50,573 bases of DNA. It comes from SFTJ01 sp045613305. Its GTDB lineage: Bacteria > Bacteroidota > Bacteroidia > Bacteroidales > Muribaculaceae. A program made the translations under genes and the position numbers. Below are positions 18,122 to 27,087 of the stretch, in pieces. The stretch's first letter is position 1; each line of letters starts with the position of its first letter. The stretch is from NCBI GenBank assembly GCA_045613305.1, contig JAZLAU010000030.1, positions 1-50,573 on the forward strand. The letters are read 5' to 3'. Below the pieces are notes generated by a model. That model was not told where the DNA came from. It saw only the letters and a program-made list of their open reading frames with translations, and ran no database searches.

Positions 18122-18213
18122 CGCTTTGGCACACTATTTGATGTAATTTTAAAAGTTTATTATTGTTTACGAAAAATAATATTAATTAATCACATACTCC
18201 AAACTTTTAACGA

Positions 18214-20319
18214 ATGGACAAAAACACGATTATCGGACTTCTGTTGATGTTCTTGGTTATTATGGGTTTCACATGGATGAATCAGCCTTCTGAAGAGGAA
18301 ATTGCTGCAGCCAAAGCCCAACAAGAACTTGCAGAAAAAACCGCAAAAGAAAAGGAAGACGATAAAATGCCTATGTACACTGACTCAATGTCAGCCGACG
18401 ACATCAATCGCTTAAAATCGTCAATCCAACTTTACGGCCGCGCTCAAAAGAACGAAGACGGCTCTACAAATTACTCTCTTAATAGTAACGACGCTCACCT
18501 TAACCTGATAGGCGACGAAATCAGCGGTACTATTATGGTCAACGGCAAAGAAGTAGACTTCCAGACAATCTACTCTACAACCGACATCAAAACTCGCAAC
18601 AACGCTATCGCTGCACTTAAGGATGCTGTGTACACCTACACTCGTAGCGGCGAATTTGCTAAGTGCCTTACTGGTGAAGACAAAATCGTTACTTTGCAAA
18701 ACGATGTGCTAAAAATCGACATCGCTACCAAGGGCGGTAACATAACCAAGGCAACTTTGCTACAATACAACACCTATAAGAGCGAAACTGTTCAACTTTT
18801 TGACGAAAACACAAATAAGTTTGGTTTTGTATTTAACACTAACGCTCAGCGTTTCGACACTGCCGACTACTTCTTCACACCTATCGCTCAAAACGACTCT
18901 ACAGTGACTATGCAACTTGACCTTGGCAACAACGTTAAGTGGGGCATTCGTTACACTTTGGAGCAAGGCAGTTACATGGTTAAGATGGAAGTGTTCCAAC
19001 AAAACATGCAAGAAGTTATTCCTCAAAACATTGCTAATCTCGACATCTACTGGACTCAGAGAATGGCTCGCCAAGAAGAAGGCAAAATGTTTGAGGAACG
19101 CAATAGCGCTATCTATTACAAGCACAGCGGCGGCGATGTTGACAACCTTAACGAGGCTGGCAACGACCGCGAAGAAATTAGCAACGGTTTGAAGTGGGTT
19201 AGCTTCAAAAACCAATTCTTCTCTTCGGTGCTCATTGCCGACAAGAGCCTCGAAGGTGCTAAAATTGAAAGTGAAATCATCGACAAGGACAGCGCATTCT
19301 ATAGCGACTACATGAAAGACATGTCGATGCTTTCTTCTGTTGAATACAACTCTGCAGACGCTAACCCTGCCAACTTCCACATCTATTTTGGCCCTAACAA
19401 GTTCCAATTGCTTAAGAGCCTTAACGAATCGTATGGCGAAGAAGACTTGCAATTGCACCGTCTAATATCTCTTGGTTGGTGGTTGTTCCGCATAATCAAC
19501 ACCTACGCAATCATTCCTGTTTTCGACTGGCTTCAAGGCATGGTGGGCAACATGGGATTAGCTATTTTGCTATTGACGTTGATTATTAAGCTTGTTCTAT
19601 TCCCTCTTGCTAACAAGAGCTACGTTTCGCAAGCAAAAATGCGTTACCTTGCTCCTGACGTGAAGAAAATCGACGAAAAATATCCTGGCCAAGAAAATGC
19701 AATGAAGAACCAACAAAAGAAGATGGAACTTTATAGCATGGCCGGTGCAAGCCCATTTGGCGGTTGTTTGCCTATGCTATTGCAAATGCCTATCCTTATT
19801 GCGGTGTTCACTTTCTTCCCTTCTTCTATTGAACTTCGTGGAGAGTCGTTCCTTTGGGCTCACGACCTTTCGGCTCCTGACGCTATTTTCAGTTGGACTA
19901 CTCACATCCCTTTCATTTCCGACTACTTCGGAAACCACGTCAGCTTGTTCTGTTTGTTGATGACTGTCACTAACATCTTGTACACTAAGATTACAATGCA
20001 ATCTCAACAAAATGCTCAAATGAAGGGTATGCAATGGATGATGTATCTAATGCCAATCATGTTCTTGGTGTTCTTCAACAACTATGCTTCTGGTCTTAGC
20101 TACTATTACTTCCTATCACTATTGCTAACCATCATACAAAGCTATGGCACTCGCTTCTTCGTAAGCGAAAACAAGATGCGCGCTCTAATGGCCGAAGCTG
20201 CTAAGAATCCTAAGAAGAAATCAGGATTTATGGCTCGACTTGAAGAAGCTCAACGCCAACAACAAGCCATGTTGGAACAACAACAAAAACGAAACAACAA
20301 CGGTAAGGGACGACGCTAA
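18214..20319 (+). CDS. yidC: Membrane protein insertase YidC
   Basis: The 701-residue protein inserts and folds inner-membrane proteins with or without SecYEG. An N-terminal membrane segment (about 5-22) is followed by a large periplasmic P1 domain (about 50-400). The conserved insertase core (about 430-665) holds the remaining membrane segments, including IIPVFDWLQGMVGNMGLAI, LFPLANKSYVSQAKMR and GGCLPMLLQMPI. The groove has Lys (LIIKLVLFP) in the region where E. coli has Arg. The tail is rich in Gln, Asn, Lys and Arg, as expected for ribosome contact. Its codon use is more biased than that of the upstream CTP synthase-like gene, suggesting higher expression. A terminator follows. Confidence 0.96.
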   Translation: MDKNTIIGLLLMFLVIMGFTWMNQPSEEEIAAAKAQQELAEKTAKEKEDDKMPMYTDSMSADDINRLKSSIQLYGRAQKNEDGSTNYSLNSNDAHLNLIGDEISGTIMVNGKEVDFQTIYSTTDIKTRNNAIAALKDAVYTYTRSGEFAKCLTGEDKIVTLQNDVLKIDIATKGGNITKATLLQYNTYKSETVQLFDENTNKFGFVFNTNAQRFDTADYFFTPIAQNDSTVTMQLDLGNNVKWGIRYTLEQGSYMVKMEVFQQNMQEVIPQNIANLDIYWTQRMARQEEGKMFEERNSAIYYKHSGGDVDNLNEAGNDREEISNGLKWVSFKNQFFSSVLIADKSLEGAKIESEIIDKDSAFYSDYMKDMSMLSSVEYNSADANPANFHIYFGPNKFQLLKSLNESYGEEDLQLHRLISLGWWLFRIINTYAIIPVFDWLQGMVGNMGLAILLLTLIIKLVLFPLANKSYVSQAKMRYLAPDVKKIDEKYPGQENAMKNQQKKMELYSMAGASPFGGCLPMLLQMPILIAVFTFFPSSIELRGESFLWAHDLSAPDAIFSWTTHIPFISDYFGNHVSLFCLLMTVTNILYTKITMQSQQNAQMKGMQWMMYLMPIMFLVFFNNYASGLSYYYFLSLLLTIIQSYGTRFFVSENKMRALMAEAAKNPKKKSGFMARLEEAQRQQQAMLEQQQKRNNNGKGRR

Positions 20320-20345
20320 TATACAATCCTTTATCTTCTGAATAC

Positions 20346-20390
20346 AAAAACCGCCATTTGCTTTGCTGCATTTTGGCGGTTTTTGATTTT
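20346..20390 (+). terminator. Intrinsic terminator after yidC
   Basis: An 11-bp perfect stem (20346-20356 with 20374-20384; AAAAACCGCCA and complement) has a 17-base loop and runs into T-rich sequence. Confidence 0.75.
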
Positions 20391-20434
20391 TCTGCGTAAA
20401 ATTTTTCATCTTAGCTGCAACTTTAAGCACATCC

Positions 20435-20468
20435 GTTGCGTCTAATATTTAACAACGCACTAATTTTG
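20435..20468 (+). promoter_or_regulatory. Candidate promoter for the TM2 protein
   Basis: GTTG (20435-20438), 22 bases, then TAATTTTG (20461-20468), 28 bases before the ATG at 20497. The -7 box is exact; the -33 box has one mismatch and slightly long spacing. Confidence 0.55.
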
Positions 20469-20496
20469 TATAACATTAATTATATAATTTCATAGT

Positions 20497-20958
20497 ATGA
20501 CACAATTTCAATGTCCTTCATGCGGACAAAGTTTCTCATTAAACACATATTCTAAAACCGTATCATGCCCTTGCTGCGGAGGCAAAAATTGTTTTATTAC
20601 TGCCGACGACGGTAACCAAGAAATCAACTATAATGCTCAACAAAACTACCAATACGGTTTTCAACAAGGTTACCAGCAAGGCTACAGTCAAAACATCGGA
20701 GCATTCGAGCCCGGTCCGTCGGGAAAGCAACGCGGACTTGCCGCTCTATTTGCAATACTTTTGGGAACTTTGGGCATTCACTATTTCTACTTGGGTAAAA
20801 CCACAGCCGGAATCATATTCCTACTAATCACATGCTGCAGTTGTGGTGTACTCACTTCGGTGGCTTCTTTCATTCAAGGAATTATCATGCTCACCATGAC
20901 GCAAGAGAAATTCGAAGAGAAATATATTTATTCTAACGAAACGCTCCCACTATTCTAA
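20497..20958 (+). CDS. Zinc-ribbon TM2-domain membrane protein
   Basis: The 153-residue protein has three parts. Residues 1-32 form a zinc ribbon (Cys6-x2-Cys9 and Cys24-Pro-Cys-Cys27). Residues 45-65 are a Gln/Tyr/Gly-rich linker with repeated QQGY. Residues 78-140 form a TM2 domain: two membrane helices with the GTLGIHYFYLGK turn. TM2 proteins are found in bacteria and animals, but their bacterial role is not settled. It has its own likely promoter and is monocistronic by spacing. Confidence 0.85.
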   Translation: MTQFQCPSCGQSFSLNTYSKTVSCPCCGGKNCFITADDGNQEINYNAQQNYQYGFQQGYQQGYSQNIGAFEPGPSGKQRGLAALFAILLGTLGIHYFYLGKTTAGIIFLLITCCSCGVLTSVASFIQGIIMLTMTQEKFEEKYIYSNETLPLF

Positions 20959-21074
20959 AAGCTCCATATTAAATTAATTACAACACATAATTTCACACAC
21001 AATGCAGATATGGCGCTATGCCCTATCTGCATCATTTTTAACGGCCTATAACAACCTCTTTGAAAGTTTTTAGT

Positions 21075-21082
21075 TAACTTTG
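21075..21082 (+). promoter_or_regulatory. Candidate -7 element just before the GH25 start
   Basis: TAACTTTG fits TAnnTTTG and ends only 5 bases before the ATG at 21088. TTTG at 21059-21062 is closer than usual (12 bases). If used, transcription would begin at about the start codon. Confidence 0.4.
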
Positions 21083-21087
21083 CAACG

Positions 21088-21867
21088 ATGACTAACAAAA
21101 AAAAGAAACGAAAAACCACACAACGCAAGCGTAAAAGCCACAAGCCCGACAAGTTCACACGTTGGGCCTTGGGCATAGGCATAGCAGGGCTGTTTGTTAT
21201 AGGCGCAGCCGTGTTCTACATTCTACGCTCTCGTCCTAACATTACGATAAACCATTCAGAATATCCTATTATAGGCATCGACATATCTAAGCACAACGAC
21301 AAAATCGACTTCAACACACTTAAAGCCGACAGTTTGAATTTTGTTTTCATAAAAGCGACCGAAGGAAATAATTACAAAGACCCCATGTTTGAAAGCAACT
21401 ATAGCAATGCTAAAGAAATAGGGTTAAAGGTTGGCGCATACCATTTCTTTCGTTTTGGCAAAGATGGCACAGTTCAGGCCTACAACTTCCTTAAAAGCGT
21501 GAAAGGAAAGCACATCGATTTGCCCTTGGTTATCGACGTTGAAGAGTGGAGCAACGACATATGGGTGTCAAAGAAAAAGGCCATTGCCCGCCTTGACGCT
21601 ATGGTTAAATGCCTTGAAAGCAACAACTACAAGGTGATGATTTACACCAACAAAGACGGTTTCCATAAATATATCGAAAACAATTTCACCCACTTGCCTT
21701 TATGGCTATGCACTTTTCAATATCCTCAAAAAATCACAAATTACAATTGGACATTTTTGCAATATAGCCACTGGGGGCAAGTTGACGGCATTAAAGGCGA
21801 CGTTGATCTAAATGTTTTCAACGGCGACAAATTAGAGTGGGAACGTTGGTTACAAGCCATACAATAA
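21088..21867 (+). CDS. GH25 family lysozyme (membrane-anchored muramidase)
   Basis: The 259-residue protein has a very basic cytosolic N-terminus (residues 1-23, Lys/Arg-rich), one membrane segment (about 25-46) and an extracytoplasmic GH25 domain (about 58-256). GH25 enzymes cut the bond between N-acetylmuramic acid and N-acetylglucosamine in peptidoglycan. The hallmark IGIDISKHN has Asp65, and VIDVEEW carries Asp150 and Glu152 of the catalytic pair. KATEGNNYKDPMF and GAYHFFRFG are also typical. The only ATG before the membrane segment is at 21088 and no clear ribosome site precedes it. A role in peptidoglycan remodelling is inferred. Confidence 0.92.
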   Translation: MTNKKKKRKTTQRKRKSHKPDKFTRWALGIGIAGLFVIGAAVFYILRSRPNITINHSEYPIIGIDISKHNDKIDFNTLKADSLNFVFIKATEGNNYKDPMFESNYSNAKEIGLKVGAYHFFRFGKDGTVQAYNFLKSVKGKHIDLPLVIDVEEWSNDIWVSKKKAIARLDAMVKCLESNNYKVMIYTNKDGFHKYIENNFTHLPLWLCTFQYPQKITNYNWTFLQYSHWGQVDGIKGDVDLNVFNGDKLEWERWLQAIQ

Positions 21868-21894
21868 CTTTAACATAAGTTGCGTTATAATATT

Positions 21895-22515
21895 ATGAAA
21901 CATAAAGTATTGTCTATATTATTACTGCTCGCCGCATTGTTTTTCACCAACACTGCACACGCCACCGTGTTCACTTGGTCAATGCACAACCTCACTTTCG
22001 AAGTTCCCGACGGCGGGCAAGTTACATACAATAGCGCCACTCACTTTGAAATTATGTGGCACGATATGGCAGTGATTATCGACCTTTACAACAAAAACGG
22101 TGTTAACGACAAAACTGCAAAAAACGAACTACTTCGCCGTGCTAACGGGTTCAACATGTTTGACACCAACATCGACAACCTCAGAGTGAAAGGCTTTAAA
22201 TGTCGCACACTCGACGGAACTATGCCCGACGGCAGCCGTGCTCTGCTGGCCAACCTCGAATGCAAAAACAAGGACCTTTTCATTACCGTAACAGTAAACT
22301 ATCTGCTCGGCAATATTGAATATGCCGAGGACATCATTAAAAGTTTCTCCATAGGCAAACAAAAGGCAAAAGAAGAAAAAAAACAAAAGGTGCAAACTGA
22401 AGAAAACGCCAAAGCCCAAGAAGAAAAACTTCGTAAAGAACAAGAATTGATGCGCGAGGAAAATAAAAAAGCAGAGAAGAAAAACAAAAAGGTATATAAG
22501 ACCTACGACATATAA
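21895..22515 (+). CDS. Secreted protein of unknown function with charged C-terminal helix
   Basis: From the ATG at 21895 the product is 206 residues (a TTG at 21880 would add five and is less likely). A signal peptide (about 1-24, ending AHA) is followed by a small globular domain (about 25-155). The C-terminal 50 residues are almost all Lys, Glu, Gln and Ala and should form a long charged helix. I do not recognise the family. It follows the GH25 gene after 27 bases and may be co-transcribed, which suggests an envelope role. Confidence 0.75.
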   Translation: MKHKVLSILLLLAALFFTNTAHATVFTWSMHNLTFEVPDGGQVTYNSATHFEIMWHDMAVIIDLYNKNGVNDKTAKNELLRRANGFNMFDTNIDNLRVKGFKCRTLDGTMPDGSRALLANLECKNKDLFITVTVNYLLGNIEYAEDIIKSFSIGKQKAKEEKKQKVQTEENAKAQEEKLRKEQELMREENKKAEKKNKKVYKTYDI

Positions 22516-22567
22516 CACATTTTAATCACATAAATAGCAGCATTCTGCAATAGTTATGCTGTGTTAG

Positions 22568-22599
22568 TTTGATTAATTCTATCTTTATTTTTAACTTTG
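22568..22599 (+). promoter_or_regulatory. Bacteroidetes-type promoter for the coiled-coil protein
   Basis: TTTG (22568-22571), 20 bases, then TAACTTTG (22592-22599), exact consensus, 21 bases before the ATG at 22621. Confidence 0.8.
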
Positions 22600-22620
22600 C
22601 AGTCGCAAAATTAAATCATT

Positions 22621-23529
22621 ATGAATTTAGACAACAAGCAATTAACAAAAATCGGAGCAGGCTTGCTTGCTGTGCTCCTTATAGTTATCGGCGTTCTCAT
22701 CTTTATGATGCAAAGCACTAAAAGCGAACTTGCTAAAGTGGAAGCCGAAAAACAAGAAGTGGAACTTCAACGCGACCAATTCCAACTTGCAGGTGAATAT
22801 GAGCAACTTAACACTCAATTCCAAAGCATGGAAAATCAAACTCGATTCTTCCAAAACGACTCAATTCTTACAAAATACACAGAAGCGAAAGCAAAAGTTG
22901 AAAAACTTCTTGCCGAACTTAAGAGCCAAAAGATTTCAAGCCAAAAGCGAATTAATGAACTCCAGGACGAAATCAAGACTCTTAAAGGCATCATGCGCCA
23001 CTATGTAGCTATAATCGACTCTCTTGGTAAAGAAAATGCCGGATTGCGTGCCGAAAACCTTGAAATTCGCACTCAAAACCAAGAACTTTCTACCAAAGTG
23101 AGCGAAGCAAATGAAAAGAACGAGCACCTAACAAAGAGAATGATTCTTGCCGAAAAACTTAACGTAACTGGCGTAAGCCTTCAAGCGCTTAAGAGCAACG
23201 GCAAAAAAGAAAAGAATGTGAAGAAAGCAAAACAGCTTATGGTTACATTCACCATTCCTCAAAACAACTCAACTCCTGTTGGCGAAAAGAACATTTTCAT
23301 TCGCATCACCAGTCCTGAAGGCACTTTGCTTGGCGGGCACGGCAGTTTCTCATTCGAAGGCAGTTCAATTCCTTTCACTGAAAAGAAATCGATTGAATAC
23401 GACGGGCAAGAAATTGCAGGTATTACCATTTACTGGAATGTGAACACCGCCCTTACACCTGGCGAATACACCGTTGAAATTTTTGCCGACAATTACCGTC
23501 TTTCTTCAAGAAAGTTCACTTTGAAATAA
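22621..23529 (+). CDS. Membrane-anchored coiled-coil protein of unknown function
   Basis: The 302-residue protein has a membrane segment at about 12-32 and then a long heptad-rich coiled coil (about 35-190) full of Glu, Lys, Gln and Leu. A C-terminal beta-rich domain (about 200-302) includes LMVTFTIPQNNS, GEKNIFIRITSPEG and PGEYTVEIFADN, which look like an immunoglobulin-like sandwich. The topology points the coiled coil and sandwich into the periplasm. It has its own promoter and terminator. No enzyme motif is seen; a structural envelope role is an inference. Confidence 0.8.
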   Translation: MNLDNKQLTKIGAGLLAVLLIVIGVLIFMMQSTKSELAKVEAEKQEVELQRDQFQLAGEYEQLNTQFQSMENQTRFFQNDSILTKYTEAKAKVEKLLAELKSQKISSQKRINELQDEIKTLKGIMRHYVAIIDSLGKENAGLRAENLEIRTQNQELSTKVSEANEKNEHLTKRMILAEKLNVTGVSLQALKSNGKKEKNVKKAKQLMVTFTIPQNNSTPVGEKNIFIRITSPEGTLLGGHGSFSFEGSSIPFTEKKSIEYDGQEIAGITIYWNVNTALTPGEYTVEIFADNYRLSSRKFTLK

Positions 23530-23551
23530 TTCAACTCCAGCATACACAAGC

Positions 23552-23586
23552 AAGCGTGCCACTAACTTAGCGGCACGCTTTTTTTT
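23552..23586 (+). terminator. Intrinsic terminator
   Basis: A 9-bp GC-rich stem (AAGCGTGCC with GGCACGCTT) has an 11-base loop and is followed by T8. It ends the coiled-coil gene. Confidence 0.88.
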
Positions 23587-23694
23587 GGCTTAAACTCACA
23601 CAATTTTAACTAAAACTATCAGCATCAGCACCTCTAACCCATCTTTTTCCCTATCGCCCTCAACCGTTGTATTTTCTTTTTGAAATTAATATAT

Positions 23695-23702
23695 TATCTT
23701 TG
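23695..23702 (+). promoter_or_regulatory. Candidate -7 element for the phosphopantetheinyl transferase
   Basis: TATCTTTG fits TAnnTTTG about 70 bases before the chosen ATG. No -33 TTTG lies at the usual distance (GTTGT at 23666-23670 is too far). Confidence 0.45.
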
Positions 23703-23772
23703 TAGATGCACCTGCCTAAACAGCCCGTGCTAACACTGAGTGTTTACATCATCATCTTATGCTATAAAGACT

Positions 23773-24402
23773 ATGCCCATAATTGCAACGCCAAACCAAT
23801 TCGCAAATCCCGATGTTGAAATAGCCATCTGGGAAATTACCGAATCTGAAGAGCAACTCATGCAACTATGCAACCATAACCTCATAGCGCATGCTGATGC
23901 TCTAAACATTAAACTCGAAAAACGACGCAAAGAAATTTTAGTTGAGCACCTGCTGCTGCATTCGTTGTTTGGCAACTCCTACCAACTCACACACCAAGAA
24001 AACGGAGCGCCCAAACTTAACAAAAACATAAATCTGAGCATAACTCACTCCATGAATTATGTAGCCATTGCAGTAAGCAAGCAAAACATAGGCATCGACA
24101 TTGAGCAGCTCAGCAATAAGGTGATTCGCGTGCGCAACAAATTTCTTAGCGAACTCGAGCAACAAGCGCTTCCTATAACCGACCTCACTGCCAACACTGT
24201 AGCATGGACGGCAAAAGAAGCCCTTTACAAAGCCGCCCACATCGACGGCATTGCACTTGCAAACGGCCTATGCATCGACGCCATGGCTATTGCCAAAAGC
24301 ACAGAGTGCTACGAATGTCACATAGGACACAATCGTTGGTTTTCAACATATAGCACTGTTTTCAACAACCATGCTATGTCGCTGACAATTGAAAAAGAAT
24401 AA
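23773..24402 (+). CDS. 4'-phosphopantetheinyl transferase (Sfp/AcpT type)
   Basis: From the ATG at 23773 the protein has 209 residues; a GTG at 23740 would add 11 residues without resemblance to the family. It transfers the phosphopantetheine arm of CoA to a serine of a carrier protein. Motifs are NLSITHSMNYVAIAVS, GIDIEQL (Mg-binding Asp and Glu) and WTAKEALYKA (Glu and Lys of the active site). It is of intermediate Sfp-like length rather than the short AcpS type. No polyketide or peptide synthetase is near, so the target may be the fatty acid ACP. The C69 dipeptidase gene begins 26 bases after it. Confidence 0.9.
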   Translation: MPIIATPNQFANPDVEIAIWEITESEEQLMQLCNHNLIAHADALNIKLEKRRKEILVEHLLLHSLFGNSYQLTHQENGAPKLNKNINLSITHSMNYVAIAVSKQNIGIDIEQLSNKVIRVRNKFLSELEQQALPITDLTANTVAWTAKEALYKAAHIDGIALANGLCIDAMAIAKSTECYECHIGHNRWFSTYSTVFNNHAMSLTIEKE

Positions 24403-24428
24403 AATAATTATAAAATACGATATCTCAT

Positions 24429-26102
24429 ATGAACAAAACAACATTAAAGATTACTGCTGTTATCACAGCATTAGTGAGCAGCATTGGCGCATTCACCGGC
24501 AATGCCTGCACAAGCCTTTTGGTTGGTAAAAAAGCCTCAACCGATGGCTCTACATTCATCAGTTATGCAGCCGATGCACATGTTCTTTACGGAGCTCTTA
24601 AATATCAACCTGCTGCCGACCACAATCCTGGCAGCATGAGAGAAATCTACGACTGGGACGAAGGCATGTATCACGGTTCAATCCCTGAAGTGGCTCACAC
24701 CTATTCTGTGGTGGGCAATATGAACGAACACCAATTGTCAATAACCGAATCAACTTGGGGCGGACGTGGCGAATTGGTTGACCCTAAGGGCATCATGGAC
24801 TACGGCAGCCTTATTTATGTCACTCTTCAACGTGCAAAAACTGCACGCGAAGCCATCAACGTAATGACCGACTTGGTAACTAAATACGGATATTGCAGCG
24901 GTGGCGAATCGTTCTCTATTGCCGACCCTAACGAAATTTGGATTATGGAACTTATTGGTAAAGGTCCTAAAGAAAAAGGTGCTGTGTGGGTAGCAATTCG
25001 CATTCCTGACGACTGTATTGCCGGACATGCCAACCAATCTCGCATACACCAGTTCCCTCTTAACGACAAGGAAAATTGCCTTTACTCTAAAGATGTAATC
25101 AAGTTTGCTCGCAAGATGGGTTACTTCAGTGGCAAAGACTCTGAATTCAGTTTCTCTAAGGCTTACAATCCTGCCGACTTCAGCGCTTTGCGTGGTTGCG
25201 ATGCTCGCGTTTGGGCTTGGTTTAACCGCTACAAAGCCGGTATGGACAAATATTTGCCATACCTATCGGGCAAAAAAGATGCTGAGGTGTTGCCTCTATA
25301 TGTGAAGCCTGACCGCAAAGTGAGCGTTCGCGACGTGCAAAACATGATGCGCGACCACTTCGAAGGCACTCCTTTCGACATGACCAAAGACCCAGGCGCT
25401 AAGATTCTTTACGACGTGCCTTACCGTTGGAGACCTATGACTTTCAAAGTTGACGGCGTAGAATACACTCACGAAAGAGCCATCGCTACTCAACAAACCG
25501 GTTTCGTGCTTGTTTCACAAATGCGTAACTGGCTTCCTAACCCTATTGGTGGCATACATTGGTTTGGTGTTGATGACGCTAACACCGCTATTTTCGTGCC
25601 TATGTATTGCTGTATGACCAACATTCCTAAGAGTTACGCCGAAAAAACTGCCGACATGTATACTTTCTCTACCGAATCGGCATTCTGGGTAAACAACTGG
25701 GTGGCTAACCAAGCATACACTCGCTACTCTTATATGATTAAAGATATTCGCAAGGTTCAAACCGAACTCGAAGACGCATTTGCTAACAATCAGCCTGAAG
25801 TTGAAAAGAAAGCTTTGGAACTATACAAGCAATCACCTGGCAAGGCTAAGGCTTATCTCGACAGTTACAGCAACCGCGTAGCAGAAGAATCTACATCTCG
25901 CTACCTTCAACTTGCTCAATACCTTCTTGTGAAATACCTTGACGGAAACTTGAAGAAAGAAAAAGATGGCCAATTCGAACGTTCTAACACTGGTTATCCT
26001 GTGTACCCTGAATTCCCTGGATACCCAGAAGAATATTTCCGTGCTATCGTGGCCGACCCTGCCGCTGCTAAGAACCTAAAGGTGGTTCAACCAGAAGAAT
26101 AA
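24429..26102 (+). CDS. C69 family dipeptidase, secreted
   Basis: The 557-residue protein has a signal peptide (about 1-25), and cleavage would expose Cys27 in NACTSLLVGKKASTDGS. This is the N-terminal nucleophile cysteine of peptidase family C69 (PepD-like Ntn hydrolases). WGGRGELVDPKGIMDYGSL and SIADPNEIWIMELIGKGP further match the family. It should cleave dipeptides in the periplasm or outside, fitting amino-acid use by a gut bacterium. Codon use is strongly biased, suggesting abundance. A strong terminator follows. Exact specificity is not visible. Confidence 0.92.
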   Translation: MNKTTLKITAVITALVSSIGAFTGNACTSLLVGKKASTDGSTFISYAADAHVLYGALKYQPAADHNPGSMREIYDWDEGMYHGSIPEVAHTYSVVGNMNEHQLSITESTWGGRGELVDPKGIMDYGSLIYVTLQRAKTAREAINVMTDLVTKYGYCSGGESFSIADPNEIWIMELIGKGPKEKGAVWVAIRIPDDCIAGHANQSRIHQFPLNDKENCLYSKDVIKFARKMGYFSGKDSEFSFSKAYNPADFSALRGCDARVWAWFNRYKAGMDKYLPYLSGKKDAEVLPLYVKPDRKVSVRDVQNMMRDHFEGTPFDMTKDPGAKILYDVPYRWRPMTFKVDGVEYTHERAIATQQTGFVLVSQMRNWLPNPIGGIHWFGVDDANTAIFVPMYCCMTNIPKSYAEKTADMYTFSTESAFWVNNWVANQAYTRYSYMIKDIRKVQTELEDAFANNQPEVEKKALELYKQSPGKAKAYLDSYSNRVAEESTSRYLQLAQYLLVKYLDGNLKKEKDGQFERSNTGYPVYPEFPGYPEEYFRAIVADPAAAKNLKVVQPEE

Positions 26103-26121
26103 TCCACGCTATCATACTCAC

Positions 26122-26156
26122 AAATATCCTCTGCCTCACTGCAGAGGATATTTTTT
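26122..26156 (+). terminator. Intrinsic terminator after the C69 dipeptidase
   Basis: A 13-bp perfect stem (26122-26134 with 26141-26153) with a 6-base loop ends in T-rich sequence. Confidence 0.9.
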
Positions 26157-26238
26157 ATTACTCACTCATAAAAACCGCACAGGTAATTAAACTAACTTCG
26201 TTTCATTTAGTCAAAATTTATATAAATCAAAATATATT

Positions 26239-27009
26239 ATGACTAATACATTCAAAACATATTGCACCGCTCTGATTCTAACGGTTTTTGCTTTAGGAAA
26301 CACTCACTTCTCAGCAAAGGCTGCAACCACATTTGCCAACGAAAAACTCAACTATGAAATAGTTTATCATTGGGGAATGATATGGAAGCATGCGGCTTCG
26401 GCCACATTGAGTTTGAGCAATAGCGGCGAATACTACAACACCTCGCTCGTGGCGCACACTCGTTCGTGGGCCGACAAGATATATCAAGTGCGCGACACTC
26501 TCACCTGCACTATTCAGAAAAAAGGATTTAAGCCTATTAAATACGTGAAAACCTCTCATGAGGGCAATCATTACGGAAAAGACATTGTGCAATATTCTTA
26601 CGGCACAAACGCGTCGACTGCCAACTGCACAATTATTCGCAAAGACAAAGACAGTCGACACATCACCTTGCAAGCACCCGGACAGGCTTATGACATGTTA
26701 AGCGTGTTTTATTTCTTGAGAACTATCGATTTCAACTCATTCATTAAAAACGGAACTCTCAAAAGCACTATTTTTTCGGGACGCAAAAAAGAGAACCTTA
26801 CGGTTAAATACATTAATGTCGAGAAAATCGAATTGCGTGACAAAAGCAAACACATAGCACATCACATTACATTCACCTTCACTCAAGACGGGCAGACAAA
26901 ATCTTCAGACGACATTCACTGCTGGATTTCAACTGATTCAAAACACATCCCTCTGTTGCTCAAAGGCAATTTGCCTATAGGCGAAGTGAGAGTGTACTAC
27001 GCTAAATAA
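26239..27009 (+). CDS. DUF3108 family secreted protein
   Basis: The 256-residue protein has a signal peptide (about 1-29, ending AKA) and then a beta-rich domain. It matches the DUF3108 pattern: EKLNYEIVYHWGMIWKHA near the start, LTCTIQKKGFKPIKY, a central FYFLRTIDF, and the closing IPLLLKGNLPIGEVRV. The family is common in the Bacteroidetes envelope with no assigned activity; a lipid- or polysaccharide-related periplasmic role is possible but unproven. It stands alone between two terminators. Confidence 0.85.
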   Translation: MTNTFKTYCTALILTVFALGNTHFSAKAATTFANEKLNYEIVYHWGMIWKHAASATLSLSNSGEYYNTSLVAHTRSWADKIYQVRDTLTCTIQKKGFKPIKYVKTSHEGNHYGKDIVQYSYGTNASTANCTIIRKDKDSRHITLQAPGQAYDMLSVFYFLRTIDFNSFIKNGTLKSTIFSGRKKENLTVKYINVEKIELRDKSKHIAHHITFTFTQDGQTKSSDDIHCWISTDSKHIPLLLKGNLPIGEVRVYYAK

Positions 27010-27034
27010 ATTGCTTCATTTCACATAAAACAAA

Positions 27035-27061
27035 GAGAGGTCGGCAAATTGCCGACCTCTC
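27035..27061. terminator. Bidirectional terminator between convergent genes
   Basis: A 13-bp perfect inverted repeat (GAGAGGTCGGCAA and complement) with a single-base loop separates the DUF3108 gene from the convergent DUF4353 gene. The T-rich side is on the minus strand. Confidence 0.75.
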
Positions 27062-27087
27062 CCACATAAAAAATACTCTAAGTAGTA

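Noticed and set aside
18760..19458. Long minus-strand open frame (232 codons) opposite yidC
   Set aside because: It is opposite the well-supported yidC frame with strong codon bias and reads as a hydrophobic shadow without motifs.
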